Part shown: positions 55,990 through 64,000 of the stretch, piece after piece | How positions within the stretch are numbered: position 1 is the first letter of the stretch | Layout: each line of letters starts with the position of its first letter | DNA from: Phlyctochytrium arcticum | Lineage: Eukaryota > Chytridiomycota > Chytridiomycetes > Chytridiales > Chytridiaceae | Assembly: GCA_025602905.1 (NCBI GenBank) | Contig: JAHLKI010000015.1 | Coordinates: forward strand, 678,861-742,860 | Direction: 5' to 3' | Length of the DNA: 64,000 bases | Translations under genes and position numbers: made by a program | The notes under the pieces: model-generated | Databases searched by the model: none | What the model saw: the letters and a program-made list of their open reading frames with translations, nothing else | What the model was told of the DNA's origin: nothing

Positions 55990-58900
55990 CAATTTGCCCA
56001 GCATATCTCCAAAAAAGTTAAAATGTTTAAAATGTTTCCATCAACTCGAATGGAAACATCCGCACCATAATTGTCCGAGTTTGAATATAGAGCAATAGAG
56101 CCATTGAACATTTGAGTCGATCGTGTTGTAGTGAAGTGAAAGCCTTTATGAAACCGCTAGGAATGGATGTATCACCCGGCCCTGCATTGTTCCAGATAGA
56201 TATAGCAAACTGGTCGAGTAATTCACCACCTTTCGGGCTATCTAGGTACAAACCTGAATCTGTTTTTATATACATCATGTTTTGGTATGGAGCGGCGGTT
56301 TGAAGTATTACCAATGCCAATATAACCCGAGACAGTTGCGTTGTTATTCTCGAATTGAATAGTGGAAAAACCATCAACTTTTCTGTTCTTTATTTTAAGA
56401 ACATTCCCTACGAAATTAGCCTGTATTAAATGCGATATGGTACTATTTATCCCAAAATCAATACGCCGTCCGTTGCCAAACTCGGCAAAGTCGGTGTCGT
56501 ACCGTATAAAGTGGTAAGGTTACTTGGAACACTTGATAATCTCGTAAAATCCAAATTCCCAACTACATCAGATGTAGACAAATCGACATTTCAATTCTTA
56601 AAAGTAACCAAGGGCTGGTCGGCCCACCAGCGTATTCCATTCTATATTGAGAGTCAATTTTATTTCGTCGCTATTAGAGTCTGTAATCAGAGGTTGCAAT
56701 GTCGAAACATCTACTTTAGTAATTGGAAGCCCCCCGTAACAGAACTTGTAGACAAATCAATCGTGTCAAGATTTGATAATGCCTTCAACTGGCTTTGTCT
56801 AGTTTCAAAATAGGAGTGAATCGATTATCTATCGCAGATTGTCGAGTATTATATGTAGAGAGCAATGTGTAGTTACTTAATGGAATTGCAGCAATTTGAG
56901 TATTGACATATTCTTGACTAGCAATTAGCTTATCTCCCGGAAGATACACACCACTAGAAGATATTTTTAACTTCAGATAAAGTTCCGCTCGATCCATTGA
57001 AGAAGAGAATACCATGGACGATCCAAAACTGTTGTCATCTAGAATGCTAATTTGCGAAGATACTTTGTTGGAAATGGAGCGAATTTGAATGTTTGAACCG
57101 AATTGGAATCCTTTGTGAGAAGGATACTATCCACATATTTGTTGTTACTGAATCCACCAGAAATTCCCTTGAACGATAACGTACTTGATACTGTTCCCGT
57201 TGTAGGAGAACTTTGATGAGTGAGAGATTAGTGTTCCATTTACATATACTGACAAAGTATTGTAAACAAGTTTAATAACCACATTAGTCCAATTGACTCG
57301 AGGTAAGGACAAAACAGGTATAGTTGTAGGATTTGTACCTTCGGGTGAAGAAGTTATGAGTGTAAAATTTGACCATGATGAGAAATAGACCATCCACCCC
57401 CACATGTAATTTGAATACCATCATCGTTTTGACTTCCATAATTCAAACTTGAATTAAGAGTCCAATAACGCCCTAGATTAGGGATAGTATAGGTAAGAGT
57501 ACCTGAAGAACTCGTTTGTCCCCATGCTTGTAATTAAACCCATTTGTTGTGGTGAGTCGTATAAAGCGTTTCCAGTTAGTACACCAGTTGGTGCGGCGGA
57601 ATTGAAATTTTCATTCAATAATGTTGTCGAAGTTGTGTCAAGTCCTGAAAGCGAAAATGAATTAGTAATGGTGTTTTGTTTGGTAGCAATCGAGGCATTA
57701 ATACTGTTCAAATCCGTTGTTCGAGTGAGATATGGATTTAAATCCGGAGTGTTGCTAAGGAGAGAATAATCCAGTTTTGCGGAACTTGTAATAAGTGGGT
57801 GTTTGCTTGCTAAAACAGTCGAAAGAGCTGCGTTGTTCACATATCCTAAAAGTGTTGTACTGAGGGACGAATTACTTACATACGTTGAAGCGACACTGGA
57901 ACTTGTTGCATAAATACTCAAATTTGGCGTTTGATATCAAACTGTAGTCCAACTTCGCGGAACTTGTGATTTTCGGTTGGAAATTATTATTGATATTCGA
58001 TTCTATATCAAGGCAAATAAGATTTGTTATTTCAAGTTGCTCACTTAAAGGCTCAAGCAGAGCAGAAGTAGTGGAAACAATTTTTGGTAGAATTACCTCT
58101 GTATCATACTCGCGTAATATTTGAAGATTGACCGCTTGTTGACCGTATTCATTTTGTAATCCTAACCACGAACATGGAGGAGGTTTATCGAACAAAAGCC
58201 GCGTTGTTTCACATCCAAGAACATCTGGTAGTGTCGCAATGACGACATTTGAACCTTCTTCGGAGAGAAGCGGTACCATCTTCGTTATACAAACCGTTAT
58301 CATCCTCATCTTTTTCTTGTTTCCGTTCATGTCCCCAAATTCCAATGAATCCACCTACAAGGGAGCCTCCTGTCAAAGCACCCGATAAGCCTCCTACGGC
58401 TCCTATAGCCGAACTTGCGATTCCTGTGATGCCAGCGCCACCGCCTAAAATTGAGATAACTCCACCAAGTCCTCCTAACGCTCCAGCCAATCCACCACTC
58501 GATGTATTGTAGTGCCTGAACCAGATTTGAACGTCTCTTCTGGAGTGTCGGCGGTTTTTTGCTCTGGTGGATCTTCAGCCGTTTTCTCTTGTGTGAAAGT
58601 GTCAATGCTCGAAATGGTATACGGTCCTCCGGGGGAGCCAGCCACGATAATACCAGTACCTGGAAGGATAGTCATAGAATTCGATATCGTTTTCCCTGCT
58701 ACCGTGATCCCAGCATTCCCGGACACATACGGTTGTTCTGGTTCAGGCTCTGGTATATCGAGTGTGCATGAAATGGTTGCCCCGGTGATGCTAATATTGG
58801 TACCAGCCACATAGGCTCCGCGAATATCATTTCCAACACGTGTGACTCCATTAGATGCTGTGAGATTTTCTGTTATGTTTGTTGTCGAATTCATGGAGAG

Positions 58901-60400
58901 AGCTCCTTCTACGGTCAAATCTAGACTAACTTCATGACTACTATTCTCGTGCAAGCCGTTTACGAATGTTCGAGTATCTGTCAATATTTCATCATCGAAT
59001 TCGAGATTTCCTTGTGTATGAAGATCCAGGAATACCTCATTTCCATTTCTAAGTCCAAGATTGTTAATACTTTGAACGATTAAACCAGAGGTAAGTTTAC
59101 CTTCGCTATTGACTCGAATACTTGATTATTTACAAATGCTGAAGGATTCACACCAATATTATTGTTGAGATCCACGACAAGTGTTGCGTCGGTTCGTAGA
59201 GATATTTCTCGTCGACCATTCAAAACTCCGCTGATATCTATCGCAGAACCGCTTTGGATAATGTTCAACATATGAACTTGTCACTGCTTCATCACTATGG
59301 GTGAGAAATTCTGCGATAGAATTACATGCGGAACTTCTAATCGTTGAAATGTTTCATTAGAAACAAATGCATCGCTCCGTCTTAATGAAGAGAGCCCAGA
59401 GTCATATGGAATTTCTCCAGTACCGGTCGAGCGGAAGGCAAGTTTTCCACCAGTTTGTTGAAAATTTTCATGGTCTACATCAAGTTTTACTATCGCTCCC
59501 TCGAGACTTTCAAGGGGGTCTCTGTAAACAGAAATTGCTCCAGCTCCTTTTAAAAGACTGTCAACATCCTTTGCATTTAGCGCTCCGTCTTTAATCTCTA
59601 AATTTCCCCCAATTTTAATCGCAAGGTGACCATCATCGTTTACAGAGAATGGGTCATTTATGAAAAGCGTCAAACCTCTTCCGAGACTCCAAGTGTGGTG
59701 CTGATAATGAATACCTACCGTATCGTCGTCTCGATACATTGGGGCCTCGTAATTTAAATTTTCACTTTAGCTCTCCATCATCAATGTGGAGTGTATCTGA
59801 ATCAATTTCAAGGACAATTTATGGCTGTTGAATGCATCAAATTCGAAGGGATTGGCAATTTCAACGATAATCCTTTTTTAAAGAGGCTTCCATCTAAGTC
59901 GAACAACCCTTCATCATCAATAAAATGTGAGAATATCGTAAATCTATTTTGTCGTCGTCATTATAAACGAGGGACTATCAACTGTTGGTAATTTTTCAAT
60001 TATCTGATAATTTTTCTTGTTCGTTAATAAATAAACATGAATCGTCAAAATTCAGAGAGACCAGGTGTTGTTCTGTCGAATACTGAAGTGGATTCTCCAC
60101 ATTTAAATCGACCGTCGACAATTTCCCTTGAGAAACTAGAAGACGACTCTCATCTACCGATAATGAAAGAGTTACTTCACCGTTTTCGAGATTGGTGGAC
60201 AAGGGTTCGATTGAGCTTACTTTGTTAACCTCCAATTCCCCATTTTCGTTAATAATTTTGTCTATTTGTGCCGATGCGAAACCTGTTATATTCGTTGACC
60301 CATTTCCGATGAGCCCTGCACCGGATACTTCCGGCGAGACTAGGTCGATTCTATCAAGTAAACGTCGACCAGATGATGTCCTGCTGTTAATATTTGACAT
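55990..60400 (-). pseudogene. Long fibre/receptor-binding protein with lectin domain, many frameshifts
   Basis: From ATG 60400 a fibre-like protein can be followed across frames for about 4.4 kb. Successive blocks have the Ser/Thr/Asn/Gly-rich beta-repeat character of viral fibres. A peptide like ITSSAKLDYSL(L/I)SN occurs twice (about 57750 and 57960), and LSTS(S/D)V-type units recur near 56.5-56.8 kb. At about 57080-57530 lies a laminin G/concanavalin A-like lectin segment (WTNVVIKLVYN...VYVNGTLI). At least eight frame changes or stops interrupt it. A Gly/Ala-rich hydrophobic stretch near 58360-58490 could be a membrane or collagen-like hinge. It follows the packaging ATPase on the same strand after 30 nt. 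It probably bound host surface sugars. Clearly decayed. Confidence 0.7.
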
Positions 60401-60430
60401 TTCCAATATTACATATTAGCAAGCATTTTT

Positions 60431-61159
60431 TTATGCTGGCTTTCCAAACTTGAAAACATCATCATTTTTTGCAGCCTTTAAGTCAATGAACAAGAATGAA
60501 TATGCATTTTTTGTTGCCTCCTCAGCGAGTTCAACAAATTTTTTTTCTAACAAATGACAGCGTAGCTCAGGGGCAATCTTCTCGTACTGCTTTGTATTCA
60601 ATCTATAAAGTATAACATTGGTATTATTTACGCGTTGCAACGGAGTCATTTGCAAAGTATCGTGAAAGGAACATATCATGGAAATTCCAAAATGCCTTCC
60701 CCTCGAGTATATTGTATCAAGCATTTCTCGTATACCACTTGAAACATCTTCTTCATTTTTCAATTTCTTTTTGAAATCGTTTCCATTTTGTCGGGCCAGT
60801 ATTCCATAATCATCTACTACAATCAATAGATGATTGTTTTCTTTATTTTCTTTGTAAAGTTCCTTTTGTTGCTCGAATAATGCATGAAGAACGTGATTAG
60901 AAACAAGTTGTGAAATGTATACATTCTTTTTTCTTTTCAAACTCGACCAAATTGGATCTTCAACACTCGGAGTGAAAATACAAACATTTCGGTAAGTTGA
61001 GGATAATTGCTCGATAAAGTTCACTTGACAGGTTGTTTTTCCGGAACGCGAAGATCCGACGATGGAGAGAACAAAGAATTTTTTCGGATATCCAGATGGC
61101 GTTTTATCATGAATTTTAATGTCGTCTTCCTTTGAAATGGTGACTTTATGAATGTTCAT
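60431..61159 (-). CDS. FtsK/HerA-type genome-packaging ATPase (A32-like)
   Basis: 242 aa, intact. Walker A is GSSRSGKTT (Gly35-Thr42) and Walker B is LLIVVDDYG (Asp116/117), followed by a conserved helix region ending SMICSFHDTLQ, as in A32-like packaging ATPases of PLVs, virophages and adintoviruses. It drives viral DNA into the capsid. Its ATG is 57 nt from the penton-like gene on the other strand, so the two share a bidirectional promoter region. It is the only virion-module gene here without a frameshift. Confidence 0.93.
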   Translation of the reverse strand: MNIHKVTISKEDDIKIHDKTPSGYPKKFFVLSIVGSSRSGKTTCQVNFIEQLSSTYRNVCIFTPSVEDPIWSSLKRKKNVYISQLVSNHVLHALFEQQKELYKENKENNHLLIVVDDYGILARQNGNDFKKKLKNEEDVSSGIREMLDTIYSRGRHFGISMICSFHDTLQMTPLQRVNNTNVILYRLNTKQYEKIAPELRCHLLEKKFVELAEEATKNAYSFLFIDLKAAKNDDVFKFGKPA

Positions 61160-61216
61160 TTTCGAATGTAAATCTACAAATTAATTATCTTTCTTGTTAA
61201 TATATTAGAAAGAAAG
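61160..61216. promoter_or_regulatory. Bidirectional viral intergenic promoter region
   Basis: 57 AT-rich nt between the divergent ATPase and penton-like starts. No clear TATA consensus beyond ttaatatatta on the penton side. Confidence 0.4.
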
Positions 61217-61962
61217 ATGTATCGCGAATATATACTTAATACAGGGACTATTCTGAATAACGACACGAGCACATTTCAAATCCAGCCACCACAAACTGTA
61301 TATGCATTCCGAATTGTGTCAGTCAATTTTTTACAAAACTGGGACGCTACAAACTCAACTAATAACAAGATTCTTTTTGCTGAATCTGGAGATCCAAATC
61401 CGAGAGTAGCTATTATTCCGCAGGGAAATTACCACTCCAGTAACATAACTAATGCTATTGCAACTGAAATGACTTCGGTGGGCAGTCAAGCATATTCTTG
61501 TATATACAACGATGTAACTAGAAGGTTGAGTATTTCAACTAGTGGTTCAAGAGATTTCAAAATTTTGGGTGCCCAAAGAGGTTCAACAGCATCTCTCCAA
61601 TTGGGTATTCTTAAAGGGCAAGAACAGGTATGTCAAAAGACCACATCATGGAAAATCCGTTGAATCTATCAGCCAGTCAACCTATTCTTTTGACATCACG
61701 GACTTTACAAGCGGGAAGTGGAATCGTTTATGTAGCGGGTTTGGAAAGTCAAATGAATGTTCTCGCTTGTATCACTCCAGATGCAATGAATGATGTTGTT
61801 CAATGGGTAAATCCATCTGATAACATGTTCTCATGTGGCGAAGTTTCATTATCTTCTATCGATATTCAGTTGGTTGATTCGCAATCTTTACAGCAGATTA
61901 AATTTTCAGCACCCATTGTTGCTGTGATCGGCTTTTATGACGATGTAACAGATTTGTACTAA
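61217..61962 (+). pseudogene. Penton-like minor capsid protein, one frameshift
   Basis: Two overlapping frames (61217-61663 and 61630-61962) form one ~248-residue protein interrupted by a single frame change at about 61625-61650. The first part contains a motif typical of PLV/virophage pentons (beta strands, GNYHSSNITNAI followed by a short helix), and the second is beta-rich and ends FYDDVTDLY. Pentons fill the fivefold vertices of the capsid. Order penton, small protein, MCP fits PLVs. Confidence 0.7.
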
Positions 61963-61992
61963 TTTTTTTTTTCTAAAATATTAATAAAACCA

Positions 61993-62479
61993 ATGGACCC
62001 AACCGAAGATATCACAAATATTCATGTTGCGAGTACAGTTTCTGAGCCTGTACTGGAAGATGTACAAGAGTCTGTACCAGCTCCAGTATCCGAAACAATA
62101 CAAGTCAAAAAACCCAAAAGAGAAATGAGCCAGAAACAAAAGATGCCTTAGAGAAAAACCGCGCAAAACGGACTGATAGACTTCGTGCTATGAAAGAACA
62201 AAAAGCAATCGAGGATGAGGAAAAAAAAATAACGGCCGCGAAAGAATTATTAGCTGCGGAAAAGGAAAAAAAACGATTGCAAAAGGAAAGTCGCCAATCA
62301 TCTGTAAGGAAAACACCAAAACAATCAGAAAAACAGTTAAAGCAGCTGCAAAGCCTGTACAAATTTCGAAAAGGGTTCCAAGAAATGAGCCAGATGCAAT
62401 TATGAAGAAAGGTTTTACAACAGTCGAATTTGATAGACAGGCGCCGCCAAATCCATTTGACATTATTTTTGGAATTTGA
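61993..62479 (+). pseudogene. Small Lys/Glu-rich virion-region protein, frameshifted
   Basis: ATG 61993 gives an acidic N-terminus. The frame stops at about 62150 and shifts into a long Lys/Glu/Ala-rich, coiled-coil-like stretch (62190-62400), then shifts again into a short C-terminus ending NPFDIIFGI at 62479. It stands between penton and MCP. A scaffold or DNA-binding core role is possible but unsupported. Confidence 0.55.
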
Positions 62480-62514
62480 ATGGTATTTTTTTTTTTAATT
62501 TGTTAAAGTAAGAA

Positions 62515-63817
62515 ATGTCTATCGCAACATCACTACAAGGCTCTACTTTCCCCGTCGTTCCAAACTCATGGATTTACCAAAGTAAGAATTTCGGTCTGAC
62601 CTCAAATGCCCTATCTGAAAACATTGTAACATGGAAACCCATAAAATACAAATACGACTATCGAGCACCAGGCTCTGTAATAAAAATTGATGTAAATTCA
62701 TCTACTTCCTTTTTACGTCCACAAAGGTCATATTTTACTTTCAAAGTGAAACATTTCAATGCGGATGGTTCAATCAATACTACCGTCGATTCCTCGCTTG
62801 TTGGTTTGATGTCTCATTTGAAATCACAAGTTATTAGAATGTCGGGAAAAACTGTTGAAGATATCGTTGATTTGCCCGAATTTCTTGCTGAATCATATAC
62901 CTATGAAACTTCTAGTCGTAGAAAATCTGCAACATTTTGCAGGTGTTGGCAACAAAGACATCTTAAAAAATAGTGACGGTTCTTTCACCGTTAAACATCA
63001 TGTTCGTTCCGGAATTTTCGATAATGTCAATGGATCACCTATTCCATTGTGCTTGCTTCCGACTCATACAATGGAGCTAAACTGGTCTCTTAATGCTGCC
63101 TCCGCCGCGGTCGCAAATGCACCAGCTGGTGGGTATTTTACCATCGAGGATCCACGATTGGTTGGTCAAATTGTAACTCCTGATGCTGCCTTTCTTTCCC
63201 ATGCTTGGGAAGGTCTTGAGAAGGGTCGTGTTCTACAAATGGATTACGTTGCACCGACAATTGTATATAATAATTGTAATGGATCAACACTCAACACGTT
63301 TAATCTCCCCGTTGCCAATTCTCGTATTGTTGGGTTAATGGCTAGGTTCCGTGATGACAATGTTTACTCTACATCTACTGGCGATAAATCAGTTATCTCC
63401 ACGCCACAAAACATGACCTCTTGGAGAATCAAATGTGACCAGTATAATCTACCCAACGGAGAGGAATTCAAAGTAGAGGACACATTGATGGTTGGTGCTC
63501 TTTCCATGAGTGATTCAGAAACTTACGAAAGCGAGGATATTGACTTGGATAGTTTCTTGACAAAGAATTTCACGATTCGCTTCAGTTGGCAATCTTCTGA
63601 CGAAGACCAGTATTCAGCTCTTAACCTACAAGGAACCTCCAGCTCACTTCAACTCATAACAAAACACTCAAGTCCGCCCCCTAGCACTCAAGTCGCATTG
63701 GTAACAACAGTTTTTACTCATAGAACCTTATTGATAGGTAATACGGTTGATGTACAATGTAAATTTGCGAGAGCCGGCTTTGCCCCCCATATATTCATAA
63801 TCGTTAATTTTGAATAA
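62515..63817 (+). pseudogene. Major capsid protein, double jelly-roll type, one frameshift
   Basis: Frames 62515-62973 and 62855-63817 together encode one ~430-residue protein. The frame changes at a TTTT run near 62935, and deletion of a single T there would make it continuous. The N-terminus (FRP-like FLRPQRSYFTFKV) and the two beta-rich halves fit PLV/adintovirus major capsid proteins of the double jelly-roll lineage. The second half ends in a strand-rich domain. The assignment rests on position, size, neighbouring packaging ATPase and sequence character, not on a search. Confidence 0.78.
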
Positions 63818-64000
63818 TTTTTGAAATAATTCACAATTAACAATCCTCTAGCATCCTATTCATTTACTTCTTTGTTCGTCGCAAAATATATGGTAACAAT
63901 TGTGGAGGCACGTGACGAAGGTCATGGCTCCCTTTCTAGTTGTCTTTCTGACAACATGTAATGGCGGCGGTGCAAGTCCGTTTTTTATTTTTGTTCTAGA
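63818..64000. other. AT-rich tail after the capsid gene
   Basis: No ORF or RNA supported. The viral element probably continues beyond the window. Confidence 0.5.

Larger units (their letters stand above)
51240..64000. mobile_element. Endogenous polinton-like virus (PLV), right end outside the window
   Basis: AT-rich, intron-less, densely packed coding DNA with a PLV virion set: packaging ATPase and fibre on one strand, penton, small charged protein and major capsid protein on the other, divergently from a 57-nt gap. Left of this is an accessory module with virus-style short intergenic gaps and TATA elements. Host genes to the left have introns and higher GC. The left limit is uncertain. It may lie in the G/C-tract region near 51.3 kb, or further left if the primase ORF belongs to it. 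The element runs to the end of the window. Structural genes are frameshifted, so this copy is probably not productive. Confidence 0.82.

Noticed and set aside
56430..56813. Plus-strand viral ORF of 127 codons
   Set aside because: The opposite strand reads as fibre-type sequence in linked frames here, so this is antisense to a decayed gene.
55233..60400. Several separate short minus-strand viral genes
   Set aside because: Consecutive pieces share fibre-like character and follow one another in different frames with no promoters between, so one frameshifted gene explains them better.

Overview
The window looks like the genome of a fungus. Protein-coding genes carry short introns of about 55-75 nt with GT..AG ends, and the gene set is fungal in flavour: a GPI-anchored copper/LPMO-like X325 protein, a GH3 beta-glucosidase, a fasciclin-domain surface protein, a P-type plasma-membrane H+-ATPase and a Crypton tyrosine-recombinase element. 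I cannot name the species. An integrated polinton-like virus (PLV) would fit an early-diverging or zoosporic fungus, but that is inference.

Layout. 1-3.1 kb: no supported gene, two minisatellites. 3.1-7.4 kb: a leukotriene-A4-hydrolase-type M1 aminopeptidase and an ADCK1/MCP2-type ABC1 kinase, both on the minus strand with complete exon models. 7.5-10.2 kb: an unresolved multi-exon hypothetical gene between two inverted ~115-135 bp repeats. 11.0-11.7 kb: an X325-type secreted protein. 12.1-15.5 kb (plus one copy at 25.1 kb): a tandem family of nine small RNA-like units with tRNA-like ends, copy-specific central hairpins, an upstream element at a fixed 50-nt distance and a downstream T-run. 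16-31.5 kb: a Shewanella-like phosphatase, a very large unrecognised protein, the GH3 enzyme and the fasciclin protein. 31.5-38 kb: gene-poor decayed repeats. 38.5-41.5 kb: the H+-ATPase. 43.3-49.6 kb: a mobile-element area with a Crypton, a convergent unrecognised multi-exon gene and a truncated Harbinger transposase.

From 50.1 kb the content turns viral. A truncated archaeo-eukaryotic primase ORF ends in a 64-bp perfect palindrome. From about 51.2 kb to the window end the DNA becomes AT-rich, intron-less and densely coding, and carries a PLV morphogenesis module: FtsK/HerA-type packaging ATPase, a penton-like protein, a small charged protein, a double-jelly-roll-type major capsid protein, and a long lectin-domain fibre gene. 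Upstream lies an accessory set: a stand-alone response-regulator receiver domain, a Cys-rich zinc-binding protein, an F-box-like protein and a duplicated small helical gene whose two copies share a TATA element at identical spacing.

The virion genes (fibre, penton, charged protein, capsid) all contain frameshifts, while the ATPase and most accessory genes are open. Most neighbouring host genes splice cleanly in frame, so the breaks look biological rather than poor base quality, although single-base homopolymer errors cannot be excluded. The window is therefore best read as a fungal chromosome segment with an endogenous, partly decayed PLV next to other mobile DNA.
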